From: Sulfitobacter sp. D7
Lineage (GTDB): Bacteria; Pseudomonadota; Alphaproteobacteria; Rhodobacterales; Rhodobacteraceae
DNA: 64,000 bases
Reading direction: 5' to 3'
NCBI RefSeq assembly: GCF_003611275.1
Contig: NZ_CP020694.1
Span: 124,001 to 188,000 of the forward strand
The first letter of the stretch is position 1. The number at the start of each line of letters is the position of its first letter. The notes below the pieces were generated by a model, which did not search any database, was not told the origin of the DNA, and worked only from the letters and a program-made list of their open reading frames with translations. Shown one piece after another: positions 27,018-37,100 of this stretch. The translations under genes were made by a program, and so were the position numbers.

Positions 27018-27971
27018 TCATTCTTCCTTTAGGGGGCGGGTCAGTAGTGATTTCATGGCGCCAGCCACATCTAACTGGTTGTCGAGCAGCCCGGCAACCG
27101 CACGTGTAATCGGCATATCGAGCGCAGCCTCGCAGGCAAGTGCATCCACAGCGCGCGCGGTGGCGGCTCCTTCGACCGTGGTCAACGGGTCGAACGGCGT
27201 GCCTTGGCCAAGCGACTGCCCCAGCCGGTAGTTGCGCGATTGCTCTGAGGTGCAGGTCAGCGTCAGATCACCAAAGCCCGAAAGCCCGGCCAGCGTTGTC
27301 GGTTCGGCCTTCAGATGCGCGGCGAGGCGCTGCATTTCGGCATAGCCGCGCGTCATCAGCGCGGCCCGCGCGCTTTCCCCCAGCCCCGCCCCAATCGCGG
27401 CCCCGCTCGCGATGGCGACGACGTTCTTCAGCGCCCCGCCCAGTTCCGCGCCAATGGTATCCGTGGTGCGGTAGAGCCGCAGGTTCGCCGTGGTCAGTTC
27501 CGCTTGCAGGTATTTGCCCGCCGCCGCATCGCCACAGGCCAAGGTCAGCGCGGTGGGCAAGCCGCGGGCGATATCAGCGGCAAAGCTTGGCCCCGTCAGG
27601 ATCGCAGCCGTGGCATCAGGGATGGTCTGGGTGATCACGCTCACTGGCCCGACGCCGCTGCTGAGTTCGATCCCTTTGCAGCAGGCAACCAAATGTTTCC
27701 CGTGAAGCGCGTCTTTGTGGTCTTCCAAGACACTGCGCAGCCGCTGCATCGGCACGGCCAGCAGTAGAATCTCTGCCTCGCTCGCTTCCTTGAGGCTATC
27801 CGTCACCGTGAGCGTATCAGGGAAAGGGCACCCCGGCAGGCGTTTGGTATTCTCACGGCGCTTGGCCATATCCCCCGCATCGCGCGCCCAAAGCGTCACC
27901 GGCCCTTTGCCCGCCAGCGAGATTGCCAGCGCCGTGCCGAATGCCCCTGCGCCAAGGACGGAAACGCTCAT
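27018..27971 (-). CDS. gpsA: NAD(P)-dependent glycerol-3-phosphate dehydrogenase
   Basis: 317 residues; makes sn-glycerol 3-phosphate from dihydroxyacetone phosphate for phospholipids. The N-terminal Rossmann motif [10 protein letters not shown] (7-16), the CKGIEL loop, the [20 protein letters not shown] segment with the conserved GPS/FA motif and the [16 protein letters not shown] catalytic lysine region are all present. Its ATG overlaps the tsaD stop by 4 nt. Confidence 0.96.
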   Translation of the reverse strand: MSVSVLGAGAFGTALAISLAGKGPVTLWARDAGDMAKRRENTKRLPGCPFPDTLTVTDSLKEASEAEILLLAVPMQRLRSVLEDHKDALHGKHLVACCKGIELSSGVGPVSVITQTIPDATAAILTGPSFAADIARGLPTALTLACGDAAAGKYLQAELTTANLRLYRTTDTIGAELGGALKNVVAIASGAAIGAGLGESARAALMTRGYAEMQRLAAHLKAEPTTLAGLSGFGDLTLTCTSEQSRNYRLGQSLGQGTPFDPLTTVEGAATARAVDALACEAALDMPITRAVAGLLDNQLDVAGAMKSLLTRPLKEE

Positions 27972-29071
27972 GCCTTGGCCCCCTTCTTGCCACTGCCCAG
28001 CATCGAAGGCCGTGCGGTATCCAGCGGCCAGCGGGGACGTGCCGAGAGTGTCAGATCATCGGCCCCGCGCAGGGCGGCTTGCTCTCCAGCAGCGAAGGCG
28101 ATCATCGCGGCGTTATCGGTGCAAAGCGCCAGCGGCGGAGCGACGAAAAGCGCCTGCTGTTCCGCTGCAACAGTCTCTAACGCGGCACGGATGGACTTGT
28201 TTGCCGCCACCCCGCCTGCCACACAAAGGCCCCGCGCACCCTCTGCCGGATACTCCGCAAAGGCGCGGCGCGTCTTATGGGCAAGCACATCGACCACGGC
28301 TGCTTGAAACCCTGCCGCCAGATCCGCCTGATCTTGTCGGGTCAGCCCGCCACGCTCTGCCACGGATTTATCGCGAGCGCGCAGCACGGCGGTTTTCAGG
28401 CCCGAAAAGGACATGTCGCAGCCGTCACGATCCAACAACGGGCGCGGCAGGGCGAAGCGATTGGGCTCGCCCTCCTGCGCGCATTTTTCAATCGAAGGCC
28501 CCCCGGGCTGCGGCAGACCCAACAGCCGCGCAACCTTGTCAAAGGCTTCGCCCGGCGCGTCATCAATGGTGCCGCCAAGACGGTCAAAACTCTCCGGGCC
28601 GCGCACAAGCAGGAACTGGCAATGTCCGCCCGACACCAGCAACATCAGATAGGGATAGGGCACATCATCGGTCAGCCGCGGCGTCAGGGCGTGGCCCGCC
28701 AGATGGTTCACCCCATAAAGCGGTTTGCCCGTCGCTGCCGAAAGTCCCTTGGCACACATCACGCCTGAGACAACCCCGCCGATCAGCCCCGGCCCGGCGG
28801 TGACGGCAATTGCGTCGATCTGCCGCAAATCGATCCCGGCCTCGGCTAAAGCGTCTTCGACACAGTGATCCAGCTTTTCCGCATGGGCGCGAGCCGCAAT
28901 TTCGGGAACGACACCGCCGAAGTCAGCGTGCAGCTCGGTCTGCCCTGCGACGACCGAGGCCAGCACCGTGCCGCGCCCATCCTCACCCATACGCACCACG
29001 GCGGCAGCGGTATCGTCGCAACTGCTTTCCAAACCAAGGATCAAGCGGGTCTGAGGTTGGGTAGAGGGCAT
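27968..29071 (-). CDS. tsaD: tRNA N6-adenosine threonylcarbamoyltransferase TsaD
   Basis: 367 residues from the ATG at 29071. The upstream extension of this frame runs antisense to hemD and is not coding. ASKHA fold with [15 protein letters not shown] near the N-terminus, the metal-binding [10 protein letters not shown] histidines, LVSGGHCQ and the C-terminal [10 protein letters not shown] and [11 protein letters not shown] motifs. It transfers the threonylcarbamoyl group to A37 of tRNA with TsaB/TsaE. It is divergent from hemD across 75 nt. Confidence 0.96.
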   Translation of the reverse strand: MPSTQPQTRLILGLESSCDDTAAAVVRMGEDGRGTVLASVVAGQTELHADFGGVVPEIAARAHAEKLDHCVEDALAEAGIDLRQIDAIAVTAGPGLIGGVVSGVMCAKGLSAATGKPLYGVNHLAGHALTPRLTDDVPYPYLMLLVSGGHCQFLLVRGPESFDRLGGTIDDAPGEAFDKVARLLGLPQPGGPSIEKCAQEGEPNRFALPRPLLDRDGCDMSFSGLKTAVLRARDKSVAERGGLTRQDQADLAAGFQAAVVDVLAHKTRRAFAEYPAEGARGLCVAGGVAANKSIRAALETVAAEQQALFVAPPLALCTDNAAMIAFAAGEQAALRGADDLTLSARPRWPLDTARPSMLGSGKKGAKA

Positions 29072-29146
29072 GGGGGCTTTCCGTTGCAAGGCACCTGTAC
29101 CGCAGGTAACACCGCTATCACGCGCAAACAATGCCGGAGCCTTGCG

Positions 29147-29845
29147 ATGCCACAGCCAAGATTGCTTCTGACACGTCCACATCCCGGTGCCGCGCAGTTT
29201 CTGGATCGGCTCTCGCCCGCGCTGCGGGACGGGGCGGTGATTTCCCCCCTGATCGAGATTGCCCCGACCGGTGTAGAGGTCGATCTCGCGCCCTTCGCCG
29301 GGGTGATCTTTACCTCGGCCAATGGTGTGGCCCATGCGCCAAAGGGGGACGGGCGGCCCGCCTTTTGTGTCGGCCCGCAGACCACGGCGGCGGCGGCGAA
29401 AGCGGGCTGGCAGGCGCAGATGGCCGGGCTGGATGCCCAAACGCTGATCGCGACCCTCTCGGGGCAGCCGCAGATTGGCCCGCTCTTGCACCTTGCCGGA
29501 CGCCATCGGCGGGCGGATGTTGCTGCAATTTTAGGCGCTTCGGGTCTGACCGTTGATGTCGCGACGATCTATGAACAGAACCTTTTGCCGCTCTCCGCCG
29601 CGGCGCAAACCCTTTTAAATGGGCCAAGTCCTGTCATCGTGCCGCTCTTTTCCCCCCGCAGCGCGCAGCATTTCGCCCGCGAGGCCAGTTGCACAGAGCG
29701 GGTCATCGCCCTGTCGATCAGCCCCGCCGCCGCGCAGGCGCTTGAAGCTCTGCCGCTCTATGCGCATGATGTCGCTGCGGAACCCACTGGCGAAGCCATG
29801 GCGGAGGCCGTTGAAAAACTCTTCCGCTGCACCACCTTGCCTTGA
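29147..29845 (+). CDS. hemD: Uroporphyrinogen-III synthase
   Basis: 232 residues, a divergent but recognisable HemD: N-terminal [17 protein letters not shown], the [10 protein letters not shown] strand that contacts substrate, and two lobes with the hinge near residue 35-40. It closes hydroxymethylbilane with inversion of ring D. Sequence conservation in this family is low, but the hemD-Mic60-HemY order is conserved in alphaproteobacteria and supports the call. It is divergent from tsaD. Confidence 0.88.
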   Translation: MPQPRLLLTRPHPGAAQFLDRLSPALRDGAVISPLIEIAPTGVEVDLAPFAGVIFTSANGVAHAPKGDGRPAFCVGPQTTAAAAKAGWQAQMAGLDAQTLIATLSGQPQIGPLLHLAGRHRRADVAAILGASGLTVDVATIYEQNLLPLSAAAQTLLNGPSPVIVPLFSPRSAQHFAREASCTERVIALSISPAAAQALEALPLYAHDVAAEPTGEAMAEAVEKLFRCTTLP

Positions 29846-29916
29846 GGGGCATAGGTATGCCGGGTAAGCTCGCCACTGCGAGCGGATGATAGGTTCAGAA
29901 TCGAAAGGCGTACGGC

Positions 29917-31497
29917 GTGGCAAAACCCAAAAAGACGGTCAGCAAAAGCGAAGCGGACAAGACCACGGCCGAACAGACGCCCCCGCAGGCGGATAAGGCA
30001 GTAACGGCGGAGAAAGCTGACGCGCCGAAACCATCCGAGACCGATGCCAAGGGTACGGACACGGTGAAACCCGACGCGCCGAAGACCGAAGATGTCAAAC
30101 CGGACGCAGCGAAAGCCGAGCCCGGGCAAACCGACTTGGGCAAAACCGAGCCGGGCAAAACAACCAGCACTCTGCCCGTGCGGGACACTGCGCCCGCAGC
30201 GGAGAAAGCCACGGCGAAGCCGACCGCTGCAAGCGACGCGGTCAAGCGTGATGACAAGGCACCGGCTAAGGCGGAGAGCGCCTCTACCGCCAAAGATACG
30301 ACACCAAAGACGCCCTTGCCCAAGGATGACCCTAAACCAACGTCCAGCGGCGTTGCGCCCAAGGACAAACCGGTTTCCCACGACAAACCAGCGACCGATC
30401 CTGCGCCCTCGCGGGCGTCGGCAGCCGCGTCTAAGCCGGGTGACAGCACGTCGAAGCCCGCGCCGACCAAGGCCGAAAAGCCAAGCGCTACGACCCCCAA
30501 GCCAACCCCGACACCGACCCCCGCGCCCGCGCCGAAAGAGCGCAGGCGGAGCGTGTTTTTCCCCATGCTGCTCGGTGGGGCCATTGCCGCCGGACTGGGG
30601 TTTGCCGCATCGGAATACGACGTTCTTGGCACCCGCGCGCAGGGGGCTGCGGAATTGCAAAACGCGATCGAAGCGCAGCAGGCCCGCATCGCAGAGTTGG
30701 AAGCCCGCGCTGATGAGCCTGCGGCCCTACCGGAAAGCCTGCCGCAGGTCGACGCGCTCAGCGCAGAGTTGACCGCCGCACGCGAAGAATTCTCGGCGCT
30801 TCAAAGCCAATTGGCCGAGATCGACAGCCGCCTCACCACGGTTGAGAAACAGCCCGTAAGCGGTGGCGAAAACGAGATTGCAGTCGCGGCCTTTGAGCGT
30901 GAAATGGAAGCCCTGCGCGCCTCGGTCGCTGAGCAGCGCCGCGAAATCGAAAGCCTGCTGGATAACGCCCAAACCGCCGAAGAGGCGACCGCCGCCGCTG
31001 CAGAAGCGGCCCGCGCCCAGACCGGCATCACCCAGATGAACGCCGCGATCAGCGCCGGACGCCCCTTTGAGGCCGCGCTGGCCGAGTTGCAGGAAGCCGG
31101 GGTTGAGAACATTCCCCAAGCGCTGACTGAGACCGCTGCGGGCGGTGTGGTCACCCTCGCCAATCTGCAAGCGCGTTATCCCGACGCCGCGCGGCAGGCC
31201 TTGGCCACCGCCCGTGCCGCCGTGCCGGAAGAAGGCGAAGGCGGCTTTGGCAGCTTCCTGAAACGGCAGCTTGGTGCCCGCTCGGTCGCGCCCCGCGAAG
31301 GGACGGACCCCGATGCTGTCCTCTCCCGCGCTGAAGCGGCGGTGCGCGATGGCCGTTTGACCGATGCGCTGGCCGAGATCGAAACGCTGCCGGCCCCTGC
31401 GCAGGACGCGATGGCGGAATGGCTTGCCGATGCCCGCGCGCGGCAGGCGGCTGAAACCGCCGCCAATGAACTCTCCCAACGCCTGACGGCCAACTGA
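29917..31497 (+). CDS. Mitofilin/Mic60-family inner-membrane protein
   Basis: 526 residues from a GTG start at 29917. The first ~205 residues are a Lys/Ala/Pro/Thr/Asp-rich low-complexity cytosolic region. A single membrane helix (about 212-232, SVFFPMLLGGAIAAGLGF) is followed by a coiled coil (about 240-360, Glu/Ala/Gln-rich heptads) and a C-terminal domain (about 365-520) homologous to the mitofilin signature. In alphaproteobacteria this protein is the ancestor-like counterpart of Mic60 at mitochondrial cristae junctions and lies with haem genes. It precedes hemY by 10 nt. Confidence 0.85.
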   Translation: MAKPKKTVSKSEADKTTAEQTPPQADKAVTAEKADAPKPSETDAKGTDTVKPDAPKTEDVKPDAAKAEPGQTDLGKTEPGKTTSTLPVRDTAPAAEKATAKPTAASDAVKRDDKAPAKAESASTAKDTTPKTPLPKDDPKPTSSGVAPKDKPVSHDKPATDPAPSRASAAASKPGDSTSKPAPTKAEKPSATTPKPTPTPTPAPAPKERRRSVFFPMLLGGAIAAGLGFAASEYDVLGTRAQGAAELQNAIEAQQARIAELEARADEPAALPESLPQVDALSAELTAAREEFSALQSQLAEIDSRLTTVEKQPVSGGENEIAVAAFEREMEALRASVAEQRREIESLLDNAQTAEEATAAAAEAARAQTGITQMNAAISAGRPFEAALAELQEAGVENIPQALTETAAGGVVTLANLQARYPDAARQALATARAAVPEEGEGGFGSFLKRQLGARSVAPREGTDPDAVLSRAEAAVRDGRLTDALAEIETLPAPAQDAMAEWLADARARQAAETAANELSQRLTAN

Positions 31498-31507
31498 GGA
31501 ACGAAAA

Positions 31508-33013
31508 ATGCTCTGGTCTCTTATTAAAATCGTTCTTTTCGTCGTGCTCGTCGCCGCTTTGGCATGGGGTGCGGGCTTCTTGCTGGAAAGCGAGGGCGGC
31601 ATTCAACTGACCGTGGCGGGCACCGAATATACCCTCGGGCCGCTGCAATCGGTCATCGCCGTTTTGCTTTTGATGTTCGCGGTCTGGGTGCTGCTCAAGA
31701 TCGTGGCGCTGCTGTCGGCGGTCTGGCATTTCCTGAATGGGGATGAGACCGCCCTGTCGCGCTACTTTGACCGCAACCGGGAACGGAAGGGCTATGAGGC
31801 GCTGTCGGACGGGCTGATGGCGCTTGCCAGCGGTGAGGGTCAGGTTGCGATGGCCAAGGCCGCCAAGGCGGACCGCTATCTCAAACGCCCGGCGCTGACC
31901 AATCTGCTGACCGCGCAGGCCGCAGAGCTTGCAGGCGACCGCCGCAAGGCAGAGCGGACCTATCGCAAGCTGGTCGAAGACGAAAAGACCCGTTTCGTCG
32001 GCGTGCGTGGCATCATGAAACAAAAGCTGGCCGATGGGGATACCGAGACCGCGTTGAAACTGGCCGAGAAGGCCTTCGCGCTGAAGCCCAAACACGAAGA
32101 AACCGGCGATACGCTGCTGAAGTTGCAGGCCGAAAAGCATGACTGGACCGGCGCGCGCGGCACCTTGCAGGCCAAGTACAAAAACGGCCACCTGCCGCGC
32201 GACGTGCACAAACGCCGCGATGCGGTGCTGGCGCTGTCGGAAGCCCGCGAAGTCATCGCCGAAGGCAACAGCATCGAGGCGCGCGAAGCCGCGATCGAAG
32301 CCAACCGCCTGTCGCCCGATCTGGTGCCCGCCGCCGTGATGGCCGCGCGCAGCTATATCGCGCAGGACAAACCGCGCTATGCCTCGAAAGTGCTGCAAAA
32401 AGCGTGGAGCGTGCACCCACACCCCGACCTTGCCGCCGCCTTTGCCGAGGTTCAGCCCGATGAGACCCCGCAGCAGCGCATCAAACGGTTCCGCGCGCTG
32501 ACGAAATCACAGCCCGACCATCCCGAAACCAAGATGCTGCTGGCCGAATTGCACATCGCCAACGAAGATTTCCCCGAAGCGCGCCGTGCGCTTGGCAATC
32601 TGGTTGAGACCGATCCCTCCGCGCGTTCCGTCACGCTGATGGCCGCGATCGAGCGGGGTGAGGGCGCGTCTGATACGGTGGTCAAAGGCTGGCTGACACG
32701 CGCGCTCAATGTCTCGCGCGGGCCGCAGTGGATTTGCGAGAATTGTCACCACATCCACGCCGAATGGAAGCCGATCTGCGAAAACTGCAAGAGCTTCGAC
32801 ACATTGGAATGGAAGACCCCGCCGCTCTCGGAAGTCGCCATGCCAAGCGGTGTGCAGATGCTGCCGCTGATCGTCGGTGCCCCGGAAACGACACCGCCAG
32901 AAGGCGCGCTGACAACCCGGACCGACGACATCGAAGAGGCAGAGTTGGTGACTGACCCAGACGAGCCGACCAATCCCGAGGCCCCGAAAAAGGCGCCCGA
33001 TCCTACAGCTTGA
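31508..33013 (+). CDS. hemY: HemY family TPR membrane protein
   Basis: 501 residues: two membrane helices at the N-terminus (about 3-22 and 44-66), the HemY_N domain, then TPR-type helical repeats to about residue 390. It is the alphaproteobacterial HemY/HemX-operon protein; despite the name it is not protoporphyrinogen oxidase. Near residues 408-430 a WICENCHHIH and PICENCKSFD pair form two CxxC motifs, a rubredoxin-like zinc ribbon as in LapB/YciM. The last ~60 residues are acidic and proline-rich. Its end overlaps the convergent GNAT gene by 11 nt. Confidence 0.87.
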   Translation: MLWSLIKIVLFVVLVAALAWGAGFLLESEGGIQLTVAGTEYTLGPLQSVIAVLLLMFAVWVLLKIVALLSAVWHFLNGDETALSRYFDRNRERKGYEALSDGLMALASGEGQVAMAKAAKADRYLKRPALTNLLTAQAAELAGDRRKAERTYRKLVEDEKTRFVGVRGIMKQKLADGDTETALKLAEKAFALKPKHEETGDTLLKLQAEKHDWTGARGTLQAKYKNGHLPRDVHKRRDAVLALSEAREVIAEGNSIEAREAAIEANRLSPDLVPAAVMAARSYIAQDKPRYASKVLQKAWSVHPHPDLAAAFAEVQPDETPQQRIKRFRALTKSQPDHPETKMLLAELHIANEDFPEARRALGNLVETDPSARSVTLMAAIERGEGASDTVVKGWLTRALNVSRGPQWICENCHHIHAEWKPICENCKSFDTLEWKTPPLSEVAMPSGVQMLPLIVGAPETTPPEGALTTRTDDIEEAELVTDPDEPTNPEAPKKAPDPTA

Positions 33014-33452
33014 TGTCGTAGGTGACCCAGTTGGTCCGCGTTGCCAGCTTGTCATACACCCCACGGCCGCGGTAATTATCCTCGGCCGTGATCCAGCGCA
33101 CGAGGCTCCAGCCGCGTTTCTGGGCGATCTTTTTCACTTCCCCGATCAGCGCGTCGGCAGCGCCGCTGCCGCGTGCTTGCGGCTCCACAAAGAGATCGTC
33201 GAGGAAGCAGCCCGTCGCCGCCGCCAAGGGGCGCGCGAAATGGCGGAAATGGGTCAGGCCGATCACCCGTCCTTCGGCGTCTTCGCAGACCAGCCCTTCG
33301 ACCTCTGTTAGCGGGTCATGCAGCCAAGACCAGACCCGCGCGCGCATCTCTGGCGTCTGCTCGACTTTGTAAAATTCGGCATAGCCTTGATAGAGCCGCT
33401 CCCAATCGGCGCGGTCATGGTCTCTCACGGTTCGGATGGTAAGGTCGGACAT
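33003..33452 (-). CDS. GNAT family N-acetyltransferase
   Basis: 149 residues, GNAT fold: IRTVRDHDRADWERLYQGY at the N-terminus, GLTHFRHFARP, FVEPQARGSGAADALIGEV for acetyl-CoA binding and a C-terminal GVYDKLATRTNWVTYD strand. The pattern is that of the amine or small-molecule acetyltransferases with a YhhK-like or PaiA-like N-terminus; no substrate can be assigned. It is isolated from nadC by 45 nt. Confidence 0.85.
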   Translation of the reverse strand: MSDLTIRTVRDHDRADWERLYQGYAEFYKVEQTPEMRARVWSWLHDPLTEVEGLVCEDAEGRVIGLTHFRHFARPLAAATGCFLDDLFVEPQARGSGAADALIGEVKKIAQKRGWSLVRWITAEDNYRGRGVYDKLATRTNWVTYDIKL

Positions 33453-33497
33453 GGCGGGGCTCCCTTCGCTGGCTGCGCGATCTTTGCCCTAGTTGGT

Positions 33498-34343
33498 TCA
33501 GAAATCCAGCCCAAGGTCCAGCGTTGTCGCAGAATGTGTGAGCGCGCCCATGGAGATATAGTTCACCCCCGTCGCCGCGACCTCGGCTATGCGCGGCAAT
33601 GTCATGTTGCCCGATGCCTCAAGAACGATGCGGCCCTTGGCCATTTCCACCGCTTCACGAAGCGTCGCCGTGTCCATATTGTCCAACAGCACAACATCCG
33701 CGCCGCCTTCGTCCAAAACTTCTTCCAGCTGCGCCAGCGTGTCCACTTCGATCTCGACGCGGGTCATATGCGAGGCGTTGCTTTTCACCGCTTGCAAGAC
33801 TGGCCGAATGCCACCGGCTGCGGCAATGTGATTGTCTTTGATCAGGATCGCATCCGAGAGGGAAAAGCGGTGGTTGAACCCGCCGCCATGCAGTACCGCC
33901 TGTTTTTCCACCATACGCAGCCCCGGCGTGGTCTTGCGGGTGCAGGTGATGCGGGCCTCGGTGCCCTCGGTTTCGGCCACGCAGGCCGCTGTCAGGGTGG
34001 CGATGCCCGAAAGCCGCCCGGCAAAGTTCAACGCCACACGCTCTGCCGACAGGATCGCGGCGGCGGAGCCTTCGATCTCCATCAGCGTGTCGCCTTCGGA
34101 AATCGTGCTTCCGTCTTCTTTCAGCGTGCGAACCTCAAGCGTTGGATCGACCAGATGAATGGCCAGCCGTGCGATCTGCATACCGGAAACGACTCCCTCG
34201 GCGCGGGCGCGCAGGCGGGCGGAATAGGTTGTACCCTCGGGGATCACGCTGCGGGTGGTGACATCGCCATAGGTGCCGAGGTCTTCCATCAGCGCGGCGC
34301 GGACCAGCGGCTCTAGGATCAGGTCGGGCAGGGCGGTGGTCAT
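33498..34343 (-). CDS. nadC: Nicotinate-nucleotide pyrophosphorylase (carboxylating)
   Basis: 281 residues; converts quinolinate and PRPP to nicotinate mononucleotide. Signatures: an N-terminal ALMEDLGTYGDVTT segment, TCTRKTTPGLRMVEKQAV with the quinolinate-binding arginine and lysine, GGGFNHRFSLSDAILIKDNH and the C-terminal LLDNMD and EASGNM strands. It overlaps the nadB stop by 4 nt and closes the nadA-nadB-nadC de novo NAD operon. Confidence 0.96.
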   Translation of the reverse strand: MTTALPDLILEPLVRAALMEDLGTYGDVTTRSVIPEGTTYSARLRARAEGVVSGMQIARLAIHLVDPTLEVRTLKEDGSTISEGDTLMEIEGSAAAILSAERVALNFAGRLSGIATLTAACVAETEGTEARITCTRKTTPGLRMVEKQAVLHGGGFNHRFSLSDAILIKDNHIAAAGGIRPVLQAVKSNASHMTRVEIEVDTLAQLEEVLDEGGADVVLLDNMDTATLREAVEMAKGRIVLEASGNMTLPRIAEVAATGVNYISMGALTHSATTLDLGLDF

Positions 34344-35902
34344 GCGGGAAGTTCCTCATGGTTGGAGCGGAATGCGGTCGCCTCGGCCAGTGTCAGAAAA
34401 CTGCGCGCGGCTTCGGGGAGCGTGTCGGGATAATCAGTGCGGCAATGCGCGCCCCGGCTTTCGCGGCGGGCGAGGGCGGCGGCGGTGATCAGTGTCGCGG
34501 TGGCGGTCATGTTTTGCAGCTGGGCGCAGTCGGGTTGTGCGGCTTCGATCTGTGCAATCGTGGCAAGGGCGCGTTGCAGCCCTTCCGCATCGCGCAGAAC
34601 GCCGACATGGGCGGTCATGGTTTGGCGTAACTGGGCGACGAGGGTCTCAGCGGGTGTTTCGCCAGCGGGCAGGTCGGGCAGGGCCACCGTGCCGCTGTCG
34701 CCGGTGCTGCATTCCTCAAGCATGTCCTGCGCCGCGCGGCGGGCAAAGACCAGCGCTTCGAGCAGCCCGTTCGATGCAAGCCGGTTCGCGCCGTGCAGCC
34801 CGGTCGAAGACGCCTCTCCACAGACCCAAAGCCCGGCGAGGCTGGAACGCCCATGCGCATCCGTGGCCACGCCGCCCATATGGTAATGCGCGGCGGCGGC
34901 CACGGGGATCGGTTGGATCACCGGGTCAATGCCGTTGCGGGCACAGGCGGCTGCGACGGCGGGATACTCGGCCAGCACCGCAGGGCCCAAGGCCGCACGG
35001 GTGTCGAGCATGGGGCGCTGGCCCGCTTGGGTCTGGGCAAAGATCGCGCGGGCCACGATGTCACGCGGGGCGAGTTCGGCCAGCGGGTGGACCTCGGTCA
35101 TGAACCGCGCCCCCTCGCTGTTGATCAGATGCGCGCCGGCGCCGCGCAGGGCTTCGGTTGCCAAGGGGGCGGGGTCTTCGCCGCAGTCGATGGCGGTGGG
35201 GTGGAACTGCACGAATTCTGCATCGGCGATGAGCGCGCCTGCCCGTGCCGCCATCCCGATCACCTGCCCGCGAATGCGAGCCGGATTGGTCGTCAGCGCA
35301 TAGAGCCCGCCCGACCCGCCGCCCGCCAGCAAGACCCCCGCGCCGCGCAGCAGGGCGGGGGCGGAGCCTTTGGCCCGGGCCAATTCAATCTCAACGCCGG
35401 TGACTTTGCTGCCGTCGCTGTCCAATCCGCGCGCCAACACGCCTTCGAGTACTTGGATCGACGGGGTGTTGCGCACCCGCTCGATCAGGGCGCGCATGAT
35501 CTCGGCCCCGGCCTGATCGCCCTGCACCCGCACCACACGCGCGAAACTATGCGCCGCCTCGCGGGACATGACATAGCCGCCATCGGCGCTGCGGTCGAAA
35601 GCGGTGCCAAAGTCGGTCAGGGCAAGGATATGGGCGCGGGCCTCTTCCGTCACGGTCGCCGCGACGCGCGCTTCTACCGTGCCAGCACCGGCGGCGATGG
35701 TGTCCAGCGCATGCGCCTCTGGACTGTCGGCCTGCGCCATCGCAGCAGCGACACCCCCCTGCGCCCAAGCGGAGCTGGCCCCCGAGCCAAGCGGATCAGG
35801 CGAGATCAGCAAAACCGGGTGCGGCGCAAGACAAAGCGCTGCATAAAGCGCGCCGAGGCCCGCACCGACGATGATGATCCTGCCGGTTGTGATCTCTTGC
35901 AC
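34340..35902 (-). CDS. nadB: L-aspartate oxidase
   Basis: 520 residues of the succinate dehydrogenase/fumarate reductase flavoprotein family. FAD-binding GAGLGALYAAL is at the N-terminus, GSGASSAWAQGGVAAAM, the HSFARVVRVQGDQAG loop, EFVQFHPTAI and the C-terminal HYHMGGVATDAHGRSSL that completes the active site. It oxidises aspartate to iminoaspartate for NadA. It follows nadA by 11 nt and overlaps nadC. Confidence 0.95.
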   Translation of the reverse strand: MQEITTGRIIIVGAGLGALYAALCLAPHPVLLISPDPLGSGASSAWAQGGVAAAMAQADSPEAHALDTIAAGAGTVEARVAATVTEEARAHILALTDFGTAFDRSADGGYVMSREAAHSFARVVRVQGDQAGAEIMRALIERVRNTPSIQVLEGVLARGLDSDGSKVTGVEIELARAKGSAPALLRGAGVLLAGGGSGGLYALTTNPARIRGQVIGMAARAGALIADAEFVQFHPTAIDCGEDPAPLATEALRGAGAHLINSEGARFMTEVHPLAELAPRDIVARAIFAQTQAGQRPMLDTRAALGPAVLAEYPAVAAACARNGIDPVIQPIPVAAAAHYHMGGVATDAHGRSSLAGLWVCGEASSTGLHGANRLASNGLLEALVFARRAAQDMLEECSTGDSGTVALPDLPAGETPAETLVAQLRQTMTAHVGVLRDAEGLQRALATIAQIEAAQPDCAQLQNMTATATLITAAALARRESRGAHCRTDYPDTLPEAARSFLTLAEATAFRSNHEELPA

Positions 35903-35913
35903 CGGCGCGGCCC

Positions 35914-36966
35914 TCAGAGGCCGAGTTCGCGGGAGAGGTCGATCATCCGCTGCACCGCGACGCGCGCTTTTTCGGAGACTTCCGCCTCAACCTCGACCGC
36001 GCCAGACATGGTGTGCAGCGACCACAGCACCTTTTCCAGCGTGATCTTCTTCATGTAGGGGCACATGTTGCAGGGGCCGACGAAATCAACTTCGGGCAGC
36101 TCATCCGCGATGTTTGACGCCATGGAGCATTCGGTGACCAGCATCGCTTTCGCCGGTTTTTCGCGGTGCACATAGTCCAAAATGCCGCTGGTCGAACCGG
36201 AGAAATCCGCCTCGGCCACCACATCCGGCGGGCATTCAGGGTGCGCGATGATGCGGGTGTCGGGGTTCCACTCGCGGTAATCGGCGATATCCTTGGCGGT
36301 ATAGCGTTCGTGCACGATGCAGGCACCGTCCCACCAGACGATGCGTTTCTCGGGCACCTGTTTGGCGATGTTCTGAGCGAGGTATTTGTCGGGCGTCATG
36401 ATCACCGTGTCGCTCTCCATCGCGGCGACGATCTGCGCGGCGTTGGAGGAGGTGCAGCAGATGTCCGACGCGGCTTTTACCTCGGCCGTGGTATTCACGT
36501 AAGTCACCACCGGCGCGCCGGGGTATTGCGCGCGCATCTGTTCGACACCCTCGGCGGTGATGCTTTCGGCCAGCGAACAGCCCGCTTCCATATCGGGGAT
36601 CAGCACGGTTTTCGACGGGTTCAGGATTTTCGAGGTCTCGGCCATGAAATGCACACCGCATTGCACGATCACATCGGCCTCAACCTCGGTCGCTTTGATC
36701 GCCAGTTGCAGACTGTCGCCCACGAAATCGGCGATGCCGTGGTAGATGTCAGGCGTCATGTAGTTATGCGCGAGGATGACCGCGTTACGCTCTTTTTTCA
36801 GCTTGTTTATCGCGGCGACATAGGGCGCGTGAATGGCCCAATCGGGGGGCGAAACGACACGGTCCATCTTGGCGTAGATATCGGCCATTTCAGCCGCCAG
36901 CGCTGGCGATGGCGCGAGGTCATAATGGCGCTCAAGCTCGCTGGGCGAAAAGATTTCATCACGCAT
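35914..36966 (-). CDS. nadA: Quinolinate synthase NadA (4Fe-4S)
   Basis: 350 residues from the ATG at 36966, preceded by a GGAGG ribosome site; residues encoded further upstream are unlikely to be used. Cluster-binding cysteines are visible in IVQCGVHFMAE, ICCTSSNA and near the C-terminus in GPCNMCPYMK. It condenses iminoaspartate with dihydroxyacetone phosphate. The HNYMTPDIYHGIADFVGDS active-site segment is conserved. First gene of nadABC, followed by nadB after 11 nt. Confidence 0.96.
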   Translation of the reverse strand: MRDEIFSPSELERHYDLAPSPALAAEMADIYAKMDRVVSPPDWAIHAPYVAAINKLKKERNAVILAHNYMTPDIYHGIADFVGDSLQLAIKATEVEADVIVQCGVHFMAETSKILNPSKTVLIPDMEAGCSLAESITAEGVEQMRAQYPGAPVVTYVNTTAEVKAASDICCTSSNAAQIVAAMESDTVIMTPDKYLAQNIAKQVPEKRIVWWDGACIVHERYTAKDIADYREWNPDTRIIAHPECPPDVVAEADFSGSTSGILDYVHREKPAKAMLVTECSMASNIADELPEVDFVGPCNMCPYMKKITLEKVLWSLHTMSGAVEVEAEVSEKARVAVQRMIDLSRELGL

Positions 36967-37100
36967 GGTCGGTCCCCCTCCGGCCTTGGCGCGTGTCACG
37001 GCACCGCGCTGGACACCACACCCGGCGTGCTGGCCATAGACGACTGGCGGGGTTTGGGCAAGCCAATACCCTTTATGACAGGGCGCTCAGCCTTTGTGGA

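Noticed and set aside
34340..36966. Second NadA start at 36999
   Set aside because: The 11 extra residues (RAKAGGGPT) are not NadA-like and the GGAGG lies in front of 36966.
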